From positions 346,945 through 410,944 of the forward strand of contig JAGAJM010000006.1 of assembly GCA_017626055.1 (NCBI GenBank): a stretch of 64,000 bases of DNA. The letters run 5' to 3'. The stretch's first letter is position 1. Every line of letters begins with the position of its first letter. The DNA is from a bacterium. Lineage in GTDB: Bacteria; Cyanobacteriota; Vampirovibrionia; Gastranaerophilales; Gastranaerophilaceae. A program made the translations under genes and the position numbers. A model generated the notes under the pieces. It had not been told where the DNA came from. It did no database searches and saw nothing but the letters and a program-made list of their open reading frames with translations. This document shows, one piece after another, positions 35,049 to 44,129 of the stretch.

Positions 35049-35057
35049 TGCTAAAAT
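35049..35057 (+). promoter_or_regulatory. extended -10 element of the helicase-nuclease operon
   Basis: TGC followed by TAAAAT (35052-35057), then AAGGAG (35067-35072) and the TTG start at 35080. No convincing -35. Confidence 0.5.
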
Positions 35058-35079
35058 ATACACTGTAAGGAGTATTGAT

Positions 35080-38000
35080 TTGTTACTTGAGGGAAGTATA
35101 GCGTCAAATAAGACTGAAATTCTTGTGGATAAGTACGCTCAACTGTTGAATTGTGGGGTAAAATCTTCAGAAATTTTGGTGCTTGTTCAAAATTCTACTC
35201 TCAAAAATTCCTTTATTGAAAAGACACTTAAAAAACTAGAAATCGATAGTTTAGAACGTCTTAATGTTCATTCTTTTTTTTCACTTGTTTATAATGCAGT
35301 TTCTGATAATTGGGCGTTTTTAGAGGATAGAAATATTTTCGATAATCCTGTGATTTTACCGAATTTAGCAGGGCTAGAAGTTTCTCAATTTATCCTAAAA
35401 GATATTCTAAATGAGGTGAAATTTCGAGGTTATAATTCCCGCCAATCTTTATTGCACCAGATTTTTAGAAGATATTCTTTGATTGTGCAAAATAATTTAT
35501 CTCAACAAGAAGTTGACCAGCGTGCTGCAATTTTAAAAGAAGGTTTTTCTGATGATGCGGCGTTAGTGATTAAAAAATTCATGCGAAAAACCTTAGAACT
35601 TAGGGATTTTGATTATCTGCGTCAGAGTTTGATGTTTAATTTTATTTACAAAAATACGGATTATTTTAAGGATATTAAATATTTAATCATTGATGATGCT
35701 GATGAATGTACTCCAATTTGTCTGGATTTTGTGGAATATTTGTCAAAACAACTTTCTGGATTTTATATTTCAATAGATAAAATGGGGTCAAGTCGTTGTG
35801 GGTATTTGAGTGCAGATAAAAATAATTATGAGAAATTAAAGTATATTTTCAATAATCCAGAAGAAACTACGTTGAATGAAAATTCAACCATGCTTTTGTC
35901 ATGTAATAAGCTTTTTGATAACGTTCTAAATGATAAATCAAATTTGCTACCATGCTTTTACCATGACTCTTTTTCAAAGCGTTCGAGCATGATTGAAGAT
36001 GCTATAAAAAAGGTTAATTATCTTTTAGAACAAAAAGTTCTGCCATGCGAAATATCAATAATTTCTCCTGTGATTGATGAAATGTTGAAGTTTGGCTTGA
36101 AAGAAAATTTGAAGCCAAATGTAAATCAGTTATACCTTTCTGGTAGTGAAAAACTTATCCAAAATCGTCTTGTGCGTGCCGCAATTTTAATTCTAAAGAT
36201 GAATACTGAATTAAGATATTCTTTAGAAGAATTTGATTTGCGTGTAATTTTATCAGAATTTCTTCAAATTCCATTAAAATACTGCGAAAATATTCTAGAA
36301 AGTTTTCAAAAGGATAAGACTTTAATTGAATATAATTTTGCGGATGCTGATTATACTGAGAAATATAATAATTTTAGGTTTTTAGTTGATAGACTATCTG
36401 TTTCAGAGAATAAAATTTCTGAACAAATTGTTGAAGTTTATAATGAATTATTTACGAAAGCTCCGTTGCAGTTTGAAGAAATTAATAAATTTAATTTCTT
36501 TTTGAAGCAAATTACAGACTTTGAGAATATTTTTGGGGAAAATTTTAATCATCGCAAATTGGAAATTATCTTGCAGGTTGAAAATTCTATCATTGCAGAA
36601 AATCCTTACTCGATATTAGAGATTAAGAAAAACGATTTAGTGATTGCGACACCGCAAAAAATTATTGACAATCATGTAAAAACTAAGTATCAAATTTGGC
36701 TTGATATATCAAATTCTGAGTGGGTAAAATCCGATACTGGACCTCTTTATAATGCTTGGGTTTTCCAGAAAGATTGGGATAAAAAAGAATATACAATTGA
36801 AGATAATGTACAGTTATCTAAAGATAAAAATGCACGAGTACTAAGGAAATTGGCACTTTGTGCTAGTGGAAAGGTTTATTGTTATTCAAGTTTATTTGAT
36901 TCAAATGGGGTTGAAAATTATGGAGCAATCGAACCTTGGATAATTGTTGAGGATGTTGCGGAAGTTTGTGATAACACTCCAGTTTTTAAAATTGTTCCAA
37001 GAGATGACCAAAAACCTGTTTTGGATTATGAAAAAGGTTATATGGGCATTTCTGCGGTTCCTGGAGCTGGGAAAACTACAATTCTTTTAGCTCTAATTAT
37101 TAAACTTTTAGAGCGTGGTATAAATCCAGAAAATATTTTTGTTCTTACTTATATGGATTCTGCAGCTCGAAATTTTAGAGAACGTATTAAAAATGTTCGT
37201 AAAAATTCATCAAAACTTCCAAATATAAGTACAATTCATGGTCTTGCATTAAGGATTTTAAAAGAAAATGGGAACTATGAAAAGTTAGGTTTAGCATCTG
37301 ATTTTGAAATTTGTGATGATTCTCAACGTGGTAGAATTTTAAGAGAAATTGCTTCAAAATTAAAAATTGAACAAAAGTTGGCAGAAGAATTTGATAGGGC
37401 AGTTTCTGTTCACAAAATGTCAGGCGGGGGTAGGGGTAAATATATTGATGCAGTTTCTGATGCAAAATTGAAGAAGTTTTTGTTATTCTATAATGCTTAT
37501 GAGCAAAACTTAAGAGAATCTAATCTAATTGATTATGATGATATGTTGGTGGGTTCAGTCAGAATTCTAAAAGAAAATCCAGATGTATTGGCTCACTATC
37601 AAGAAATTTGTGAATACGTTATAGAAGATGAAGCACAAGACTCTTCAGGTGTTCAGCAAGAATTAATAACTCTTTTATCAGGAAAGCACAAAAATGTTAT
37701 CCGTTGTGGTGATGTCAACCAATCAATTACTGCAACATTTTCGAATGCTGATGTTGAAGGATTTAGAAAATTTATTACAGAAAATTATAATGTTTCTATG
37801 GATTGTTCCCAGCGTTGTACAAAAGATGTTTGGGAACTTGCAAATAAGCTAGTTGAAGTTTCTTGTGAAAAAGAAGAAAGCAAAAATTCGTTTTTTAAAA
37901 TGTTTATGCACCCAGTTGGAGGTAAAAATCCTGAGCCAAGTGGTGTTGGTCCAGCAGTTGTGGGTGAGATTTTTGATAGTGGTGTAGATGAAAAAAACTA

Positions 38001-38979
38001 TGTTTTGCGAGTTATAAAAGAAACCTTGATGAAGCATCCAGATTATACTGTCGGAATACTTGTGCGAAATAATTATCAGGTTGCGGCTTGGCAGAATTTG
38101 ATTGAAAATAGTGGTTTAAAAGTTATTACAAGAAATCAGTGTTTAGAACAAAAAGCTATTTTTAAAGTGATTTTTGCCGTTATGAAAATGGTTTTAAAAC
38201 CTTTTGATAATGATGTAATAGCTGATGGGTATAATGTTTTAACTGAGTTAGGTTTTTATAAGCGTGGATTGTCAGAAGAAATTAGACGATACGAAAATCC
38301 TTTTGTTCAACTAAATTCTGATAATTTAGGTAATATTGTTTTAGAACAATTTTATTGGGACTTAAATTATTGGATTTCATTGTGTTATTTGACACCAAAC
38401 GAGCTTGCTGTAAAAATTGGTATGCAGTTTTTTAAAAGCGAGATTGAAAAATCTAATATTTATCTAATCTCAACTTTGATTAAGCGAATTTGTATAAAAA
38501 ATAATTCATTAGAGTATGCAATTTCAAGACTTGATGAATTATCTAAAAAACCTAATTTGAGTGGGTTTAAGTTTTTCTCTGAAGAAGATGAGGATGATAA
38601 AAAATTCTTGGCTGGTAAAGTACAAATTATGACTATGCACAAGTCAAAAGGTGATGAATTTAATTTGGTGTTTATTCCTGAACTAACAGAGAAAAACTTG
38701 CCGTTAACATTAAAATCGATTAGTTTAAGATCATCTGATTTTATTGAATCAGTTAGAAAATTGAACCCTGATTACAAAGTTAAATCTGAGTATGAATTGA
38801 AACAAGAAATTCTATCTGAAACTTTGAGGCTTTTGTATGTTGCAATTACAAGGGCTAAGAACAAGTTATATATGACTGTTTCAAATAAAGCAAAAACACG
38901 CTTTGGTAAAATGCAAAACCAAGAAATAAGTGTGATTTTTAGTGAGCTTTTAGGAATGGAGGTGCCAATTGCTAAATAA
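35080..38979 (+). CDS. double-helicase UvrD/AddA-like protein with degenerate N-terminal helicase half
   Basis: A 1299-residue protein; TTG start with AAGGAG 7 bases upstream. The C-terminal half is a superfamily 1 helicase: Q motif RDDQKPVLDY, Walker A SAVPGAGKTT (about 658-667), Walker B EYVIEDEAQDS, motif III region RCGDVNQSITATF, TMHKSKGDEF and YVAITRAKNKL. The first ~640 residues resemble a second, decayed helicase: GSIASNKTE replaces Walker A at residues 5-13, and YLIIDDADE (about 201-209) with FYISIDKMGSS mimic motifs II/III. This layout recalls AddB plus AddA fused. The nuclease follows with an 11-base overlap. Role in recombination repair inferred. Confidence 0.85.
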   Translation: MLLEGSIASNKTEILVDKYAQLLNCGVKSSEILVLVQNSTLKNSFIEKTLKKLEIDSLERLNVHSFFSLVYNAVSDNWAFLEDRNIFDNPVILPNLAGLEVSQFILKDILNEVKFRGYNSRQSLLHQIFRRYSLIVQNNLSQQEVDQRAAILKEGFSDDAALVIKKFMRKTLELRDFDYLRQSLMFNFIYKNTDYFKDIKYLIIDDADECTPICLDFVEYLSKQLSGFYISIDKMGSSRCGYLSADKNNYEKLKYIFNNPEETTLNENSTMLLSCNKLFDNVLNDKSNLLPCFYHDSFSKRSSMIEDAIKKVNYLLEQKVLPCEISIISPVIDEMLKFGLKENLKPNVNQLYLSGSEKLIQNRLVRAAILILKMNTELRYSLEEFDLRVILSEFLQIPLKYCENILESFQKDKTLIEYNFADADYTEKYNNFRFLVDRLSVSENKISEQIVEVYNELFTKAPLQFEEINKFNFFLKQITDFENIFGENFNHRKLEIILQVENSIIAENPYSILEIKKNDLVIATPQKIIDNHVKTKYQIWLDISNSEWVKSDTGPLYNAWVFQKDWDKKEYTIEDNVQLSKDKNARVLRKLALCASGKVYCYSSLFDSNGVENYGAIEPWIIVEDVAEVCDNTPVFKIVPRDDQKPVLDYEKGYMGISAVPGAGKTTILLALIIKLLERGINPENIFVLTYMDSAARNFRERIKNVRKNSSKLPNISTIHGLALRILKENGNYEKLGLASDFEICDDSQRGRILREIASKLKIEQKLAEEFDRAVSVHKMSGGGRGKYIDAVSDAKLKKFLLFYNAYEQNLRESNLIDYDDMLVGSVRILKENPDVLAHYQEICEYVIEDEAQDSSGVQQELITLLSGKHKNVIRCGDVNQSITATFSNADVEGFRKFITENYNVSMDCSQRCTKDVWELANKLVEVSCEKEESKNSFFKMFMHPVGGKNPEPSGVGPAVVGEIFDSGVDEKNYVLRVIKETLMKHPDYTVGILVRNNYQVAAWQNLIENSGLKVITRNQCLEQKAIFKVIFAVMKMVLKPFDNDVIADGYNVLTELGFYKRGLSEEIRRYENPFVQLNSDNLGNIVLEQFYWDLNYWISLCYLTPNELAVKIGMQFFKSEIEKSNIYLISTLIKRICIKNNSLEYAISRLDELSKKPNLSGFKFFSEEDEDDKKFLAGKVQIMTMHKSKGDEFNLVFIPELTEKNLPLTLKSISLRSSDFIESVRKLNPDYKVKSEYELKQEILSETLRLLYVAITRAKNKLYMTVSNKAKTRFGKMQNQEISVIFSELLGMEVPIAK

Positions 38980-39607
38980 CTATTCTCCAAATATGCTAAA
39001 AACTTATCAAACTTGTCCGAAAAAGTTCTATTATCGTTATATTGAGGGGGTAAATGTTCCTGTGTCTGTTACTCCATTTGAAAAAGGTAAGAAAATTCAC
39101 GCACTTGCTAATTATTTCTTGCAAGGAGTAAATATTTCAAGGATTGAAACGGCTTTAACTGATGTTGAACAAGAAGTTTGGCAAACTCTGTTAGCCAATC
39201 CATTCTTCCAAAAAGATTATTTTAAATCGGAATATCAATTGTCTTGTAAAATTGGTGAATATTGGGTTGGTGGTAGAATTGATGCTGTTGTAACAACAGG
39301 GGATGAATATTTTATCCTTGATTACAAAACTGGTTCGATTCCGAAAAATCCAGAATATGATTATCAAACAATGGTGTATTTACCTGCTCTAGATAGATTT
39401 TTGAAAGGTAATTATTCTTCATTGTCTTTTGTTTATATCAATTTAAAAGAGAAGAAAAATCACGTAATTCAATTTACTCCTCAACTAAAATCAGAATATG
39501 AAAAACGAATAATTGATATTTGTTCTCAAATAAGCAATGATACAATGTATCAAATTAATGCAAATTCTTGCAGTCGTTGTGAATATAACAAAATCTGTGC
39601 TCAATAG
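38969..39607 (+). CDS. PD-(D/E)XK nuclease, RecB/Cas4-like with Fe-S cluster
   Basis: A 212-residue nuclease. Active-site elements are KGKKIHALA (H44), GGRIDAV (D105), ILDYKTG (D118, K120) and the Gln-Tyr motif DYQTMVY (Q133). Cys at 16 (YQTCPKKF) and at 201, 204, 210 (CSRCEYNKIC) match the [4Fe-4S] arrangement of AddB and Cas4 nucleases. The TTG start has GGAGG 6 bases upstream and overlaps the helicase by 11 bases, so the two are translationally coupled and probably form one complex. No CRISPR array or cas genes are near. Confidence 0.88.
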   Translation: MLNNYSPNMLKTYQTCPKKFYYRYIEGVNVPVSVTPFEKGKKIHALANYFLQGVNISRIETALTDVEQEVWQTLLANPFFQKDYFKSEYQLSCKIGEYWVGGRIDAVVTTGDEYFILDYKTGSIPKNPEYDYQTMVYLPALDRFLKGNYSSLSFVYINLKEKKNHVIQFTPQLKSEYEKRIIDICSQISNDTMYQINANSCSRCEYNKICAQ

Positions 39608-40522
39608 TTATAGTACTTCTTTGATTGCTGCAATCATTCCGTCTGGAGAAGCGATGTTTCTGCCTGCGATATCAAATGCTGTACCATGTCCTGGGGATGT
39701 TCTTACAATATCTAAGCCAATTGTCATATTAACTGTTTTATCTCCAGCTACTGTTTTAATCGGGATTAAGCCTTGGTCGTGGTAGTTTGCCAAATAACAG
39801 TCGTATTCGTCTTTTGTGTTGTTGTAATAATGTTGAGCAGCTTTTACAAATAAAGTATCAGCAGGTAATGGGAGCGTTATATTTATCCCTTGAGCTTGTA
39901 ATTCTTTAATAGCAGGAATTAAAATATCAATTTCTTCTGTTCCTAAAATTCCATCTTCGCCAGAGTGAGGATTAAATCCGCATAATGCAAATTTTGGATT
40001 TCTGATGTTAAATTGAGTTTCAAAAGTTTTTACTAAGTTTTTTACTTTTGTAATAAGTAATTCTTTTGTAATATTTACCTCTTTTAATGCACAATGACGA
40101 GTCAAAAGTAAAACTCTAAAACCATTTGCAACAAATAACATTTCTGCTAATTGATTATCATGAGCTAAGTGTTTTTCTATTACTTCAGTTTGACCATTAT
40201 AGATGTGTCCTGCTAAATGGAGTGCATTTTTAGCAACTGGTGCAGTAACAATAGCTTTTGGTTTAATTTCACAAACTTTTTTTAGTGATTGAAACGAAAA
40301 TTCGCCAGCTTCTTTTGTAACTTTGCCTGCTTCGATTTCAGCTTCATATGGAATTTCTATAATCTCATAATTTTTATCAAGTTTGCCATAATAATTTAAA
40401 ATTTTGCGATTAGAAATAATTACAACTTTATCTTCTGGTAAGTCAAGCTGATTAAGGGCTTTTATTGTTATTTCTGCTCCAATGCCATTTGGATCTCCTG
40501 TTGTAATTGCAATTTTATCCAT
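39608..40522 (-). CDS. pdxA: 4-hydroxythreonine-4-phosphate dehydrogenase family (PdxA/PdxA2)
   Basis: A 304-residue NAD-dependent dehydrogenase. Family features are ITTGDPNGIGAEI at the N-terminus, APVAKNAL, YNGQTEVIEKHLA, CGFNPHSGEDGILGTEE, YHDQGLIPIKT and SPGHGTAFDIAG (metal ligands His). PdxA oxidises 4-phosphohydroxy-L-threonine in B6 synthesis; PdxA2 oxidises 4-phospho-D-threonate or -erythronate. Adjacency to a DUF1537 kinase (3-base gap) favours PdxA2 context, yet pdxJ in this window makes a B6 role possible. The stop codon abuts that of the convergent nuclease gene. Confidence 0.9.
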   Translation of the reverse strand: MDKIAITTGDPNGIGAEITIKALNQLDLPEDKVVIISNRKILNYYGKLDKNYEIIEIPYEAEIEAGKVTKEAGEFSFQSLKKVCEIKPKAIVTAPVAKNALHLAGHIYNGQTEVIEKHLAHDNQLAEMLFVANGFRVLLLTRHCALKEVNITKELLITKVKNLVKTFETQFNIRNPKFALCGFNPHSGEDGILGTEEIDILIPAIKELQAQGINITLPLPADTLFVKAAQHYYNNTKDEYDCYLANYHDQGLIPIKTVAGDKTVNMTIGLDIVRTSPGHGTAFDIAGRNIASPDGMIAAIKEVL

Positions 40523-40525
40523 AAC

Positions 40526-41845
40526 TTATTCTTCGTGTTTAGTAAAGTAATTTAGGATTTCTAGTAGAGTATTTACTCCACCGAGGTTACCAGATTTAGT
40601 AACAATCCATTGGTCGGAATTTGCATTTTTACTTAGAGCAATTGCAGGTAACACTTCATCAATCAATTGTAGTTGATTTGCATCGATTGCATTACAACAT
40701 TTGTAAGATGTTTCTCCGCCTAATGTGATAAGCACTGCTCTTTTTCTTCCTAATACTCGTTTTGTTAATGTTGCCAAAAAGTCTGTAATAACGTTAGCTA
40801 AGCCTGATTTTGTTAGGTCAGCTTTAATTGTGTCTTCTGAAAATCCGTCAAAGTTTTTTAAAAGTTTTGAAGTATGAACCATTACTATATTGTTATTCAC
40901 AAGGCGTGAGCAAATTCTTTCAACTAATTCTTCTGTCACTTCACCTAATACAGTGTTCATATCAAGTTCAATAATTAAACTGTTTTCTTCAAATTCTGCA
41001 CTTTGTTCAAATTTATCAATTTGAGTTGCCGTAATTTGAGTTGCACTACCAGATACAATAAACTTTGGAAGTTGTGGTAATTTTACCCCTAGAACTTCGC
41101 CTTCTTCTGGTTTTTGGAACCATTCGTTACTTAAAATCTTTGCGGCTGCAGCGGTGCCTACTGGTAAAATCTTATAGTTAGATTTACCCATTGCAAGCAC
41201 AATTTGTTCTAAATCAGTCGTTGAAACTGCATCAGCAACGATAATTTTTGCTCCTTTTTCGATAAGTTGGTTAATCTTTTTCAAGATTGGACCTGCGCCA
41301 TCCATAATGGTTTTTAATTTCAATGAAGCCACTAAATCTTCGAGGTTTTCGCCAAGTTGTTGTTTTAATAATGTTGGTAAGTGAGATTCAGAAATTGGTG
41401 AATGTGGATCACGAGCCATTTCAGTTCTTTCAATAGGCACACCTTTTAAAAGATGGTATCCGCCAACAGTAATTCTTCCCTCTTGTGGAAATGCTGGCAT
41501 GATAATTGCTGCATCCCATTCTAAAACTTCAAGCATTGATAATACTTCAACTGCAATGTTTCCCCTAACTGTTGAATCTATTTTTTTGTAGAAGAAGTCA
41601 GGGTTAATTTTGTCAACGAAAAGTTGAGTTGCAACTTTAACTTTATCAAATGCTTCTTGTGGTGAGATGTTTCTTGATTCTGTTGCAATTGCCCAAGCCT
41701 GTTGGCAATCAGCAGAAGTCGGTTCAATATCTGTGTGAAGTAAGATATTTGTATCTGCACCATTTAGTTTGAATTGTAATGCGGTATCGTTTGCACCTGT
41801 CAAATCATCTGCAATTATACCTACTGTATTAGAACTAATAATCAT
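40526..41845 (-). CDS. four-carbon acid sugar kinase family protein (DUF1537)
   Basis: A 439-residue kinase of the DtnK/OtnK/DUF1537 family, with N-terminal VGIIADDLTGANDTALQF and KIDSTVRGN, the C-terminal nucleotide-binding domain LITLGGETSYKC, and SGNLGGVNTLLEIL near the end. Known members phosphorylate D-threonate, D-erythronate or L-threonate; some DUF1537 enzymes act on 4-hydroxythreonine. It precedes pdxA in a leftward operon, so the product likely feeds that dehydrogenase. Substrate is undetermined. Confidence 0.88.
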   Translation of the reverse strand: MIISSNTVGIIADDLTGANDTALQFKLNGADTNILLHTDIEPTSADCQQAWAIATESRNISPQEAFDKVKVATQLFVDKINPDFFYKKIDSTVRGNIAVEVLSMLEVLEWDAAIIMPAFPQEGRITVGGYHLLKGVPIERTEMARDPHSPISESHLPTLLKQQLGENLEDLVASLKLKTIMDGAGPILKKINQLIEKGAKIIVADAVSTTDLEQIVLAMGKSNYKILPVGTAAAAKILSNEWFQKPEEGEVLGVKLPQLPKFIVSGSATQITATQIDKFEQSAEFEENSLIIELDMNTVLGEVTEELVERICSRLVNNNIVMVHTSKLLKNFDGFSEDTIKADLTKSGLANVITDFLATLTKRVLGRKRAVLITLGGETSYKCCNAIDANQLQLIDEVLPAIALSKNANSDQWIVTKSGNLGGVNTLLEILNYFTKHEE

Positions 41846-41856
41846 AATTTATCTTC

Positions 41857-42201
41857 TTATAAAACTTCTTCAGCGTCTTTTTTAGAACCTAATAATCTGA
41901 TAGTGTTTGCTCTAATAAAGAATGATTCTTTTTCAGAATTTGTAGTCTTATCAGTCCAGCGATTGTTAGCAATAGCACCATCAACCGCTACTAATCTTCC
42001 TTTTTTAACATATTCTGCAGCAAATTCAGCTTGTTTATCCCAGATTTCAACGTTGAACCAGTCTGTAACTTCTGATTTTGTTTTTGTATCCCATCTGTTT
42101 ACTGCAACAGAAAAATTAGCTTTCATTTTGCCAGAGTCAAATGCTCTAAAGCCTTCTGATGCATCTCTGCCTACTCTACCTACTACTGTAACTGTATTCA
42201 T
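41857..42201 (-). CDS. ssb: single-stranded DNA-binding protein, no acidic tip
   Basis: A 114-residue OB-fold protein: NTVTVVGRVGRDA start, FSVAVNR, WFNVEIWDKQAEFAAEYVKKG and LVAVDGAIANNRWTD. This is shorter than housekeeping SSB (about 150-180), ending ...KKDAEEVL with no disordered tail and no DDDIPF-type acidic tip that recruits partner proteins. It may be a secondary SSB, or this lineage may use a short form. It lies between trpS and the DUF1537 kinase (11-base gap). Confidence 0.88.
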   Translation of the reverse strand: MNTVTVVGRVGRDASEGFRAFDSGKMKANFSVAVNRWDTKTKSEVTDWFNVEIWDKQAEFAAEYVKKGRLVAVDGAIANNRWTDKTTNSEKESFFIRANTIRLLGSKKDAEEVL

Positions 42202-42255
42202 AAATACCTCTTTTCGATTTCCAACATTATTACAAAACTTGTCTTGTTCGTCAAA

Positions 42256-43254
42256 TTAATACATTCTAACCAATTTGCGAACTTCTTTTAAAACTTCTTG
42301 AGCACGTGCTCTAGCTTTTGCTGAACCCTCTTCAATGATACGTTCAACTTCTTCAGGGTGTTCTTCGTAATACTTACGACGTTGTCTGAATTCAGCCATT
42401 GTTGAGTTAATTTTGTCACCCAATTGACGTTTACATTGAGCACATCCTCTTAACCCTTTTTCACATTCACATTTTACTGTTTCAATTTCATCTTCTGAGC
42501 CAAAAATTGACCAATATTTGAATGCAACCTCACAATCATCTGGATGCCCAGGGTCATCTTTTCTTAGTCTTGAACGATCTGTAATTGCGCTCATAACTTT
42601 TTTAGAAGTGTCTTCAGCTGTATCCGAAATTTTAATATCATTATTAAATGATTTACCCATTTTATTACCATCTAAACCGCAAATTAGTGAGCAGTGGTTT
42701 AAGATAGGTTTAGCTTCGTTGAAGAATTCTCCATAAAGGTTATTAAATCTTCTTGCGATATCTCTTGTAATTTCAATATGTGCAACTTGGTCGATACCAA
42801 CTGGTACGCAATGAGCATTGAACATCATAATATCAGAGCTCATTAAAACAGGATAACCCATTAAACCATAGTTAATTTGTGAGTTTTGACCTTCTTTGGT
42901 TTTTAAAATTTTAGCCATATCTTTTAAGGTCGGATCACGTTCAACCCAGTTCTGAGGGGTAATCATACCTAAATAGATATTCAATTCTGCAATTTCTGGA
43001 ACTAAAGACTGAACATAGATTGTTGATTTTTCAGGGTCGATACCACAAGCCAACCAATCCATTACAACTTCTAAAATATTTTGTCTTAAGTCGTCTGTTT
43101 TATCATATTTTGTAGTCAAGGCATGCCAGTCTGCTACGAAAAAATAACAATCGTATTTATCTTGTAGTTGAACCCAGTTCTGGATAACCCCAAGATAGTG
43201 TCCTAAGTGTAATTTTCCAGTAGATCTCATCCCTGAGACAATAATTTCTTTCAT
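42256..43254 (-). CDS. trpS: tryptophan--tRNA ligase
   Basis: A class I aminoacyl-tRNA synthetase. The 332-residue length and sequence match bacterial TrpRS. The HIGH-like motif is KLHLGHYLG, the KMSKS-like motif is GNKMGKSFN, and GLMGYPVLMSSDIMMF and VPVGIDQVAHIE form the Trp pocket. A Cys cluster (VKCECEKGLRGCAQCKRQL) typical of one bacterial TrpRS type follows. It heads the leftward group trpS-ssb-DUF1537-pdxA, with a 54-base gap to ssb. No T-box or leader peptide was recognised upstream. Confidence 0.96.
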   Translation of the reverse strand: MKEIIVSGMRSTGKLHLGHYLGVIQNWVQLQDKYDCYFFVADWHALTTKYDKTDDLRQNILEVVMDWLACGIDPEKSTIYVQSLVPEIAELNIYLGMITPQNWVERDPTLKDMAKILKTKEGQNSQINYGLMGYPVLMSSDIMMFNAHCVPVGIDQVAHIEITRDIARRFNNLYGEFFNEAKPILNHCSLICGLDGNKMGKSFNNDIKISDTAEDTSKKVMSAITDRSRLRKDDPGHPDDCEVAFKYWSIFGSEDEIETVKCECEKGLRGCAQCKRQLGDKINSTMAEFRQRRKYYEEHPEEVERIIEEGSAKARARAQEVLKEVRKLVRMY

Positions 43255-43331
43255 AAAACAGTCCTTTCATATCCTGTTGTAATTATATAACAAAAAGCAA
43301 AGGGCGTTAGTATTCCTAACTTTTTGTTAAA

Positions 43332-44066
43332 TTATGCAATATAGAATAACAAATTGATTAAAAAATCGGCTACTAACATATAGATTGTAGATAGAATAGC
43401 GGCTTGAGTAGTGGAGTATCCAACTTCTTTAGCTCCACCTCTAGTTTCATATCCTTTTGTTGCGCAAACAAGCGCAATTAAAGCTCCAAAAATACACGCT
43501 TTTAATAGACTTATGTAGATGTCCTTTGTTGCAATCCAAGCCCAAACGGAAGCCATATATCTTGCTGGGTGCAAGTCAATTGTACCCATAGAAACAAACA
43601 TTCCGCTCAAAATTCCGATAAATTCTGCAATTAAAACTACCATAGGAACAGTGATTGCAGATGCTAAAATCCTTGGTGCAAAATAATATCCGATAGGGTT
43701 TACTTTTAGAGTTTTAATAGCATCAACCTGAGAAGTTACTTGCATATTTGCAATTTCAGCTGATATTGCAGTTCCTGCTCTTGCTCCAATTGCTAGAGCT
43801 ACAAAGCCTGGGGCAATTTCTCTAATCATAACAATTGCAATAGATCCTCCAATATAGGATTCTGCACCTGTCATCAAAAATTCTTTAGAAACTTGAATAG
43901 CAATTACTGCTGCTGAGATGAATGAAATTACCAAAGATATAGGTAATGAATCATAGCTGATTGCTGCAGCTTGAGAGATTACTGTTTTGAATTTCAAGTT
44001 ACCACCGAAAATGTATTTGATACATTCCCAAAGGTTTTGCATACATAATCCTAAAAATCTAATCAA
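43332..44066 (-). CDS. mlaE: MlaE-family ABC transporter permease
   Basis: A 244-residue permease of the MlaE/YrbE/TGD1 family that moves phospholipid between inner and outer membranes. Signature sequences are EIAPGFVALAIGARAGTAISAEIANM, DAIKTLKVNPIGYYFAPRILA and ATKGYETRGGAKEVGYSTTQA; about five to six membrane helices. The start is taken as TTG 44066, with AAAGGGG 8 bases upstream; a longer in-frame start at 44108 exists. The partner ATPase MlaF and the MCE protein MlaD are not adjacent. An MlaA-type protein is encoded at 56347-58467. Confidence 0.92.
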   Translation of the reverse strand: MIRFLGLCMQNLWECIKYIFGGNLKFKTVISQAAAISYDSLPISLVISFISAAVIAIQVSKEFLMTGAESYIGGSIAIVMIREIAPGFVALAIGARAGTAISAEIANMQVTSQVDAIKTLKVNPIGYYFAPRILASAITVPMVVLIAEFIGILSGMFVSMGTIDLHPARYMASVWAWIATKDIYISLLKACIFGALIALVCATKGYETRGGAKEVGYSTTQAAILSTIYMLVADFLINLLFYIA

Positions 44067-44129
44067 GTTTCTAGCCCCTTTTCTGTTTTGAATATAACAC
44101 AAAAACAAAAACGAGGTTAATTTTATATC

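Noticed and set aside
38969..39607. Cas4 of a CRISPR system
   Set aside because: No repeats or other cas genes nearby; overlap with the helicase supports an AddB-like nuclease.
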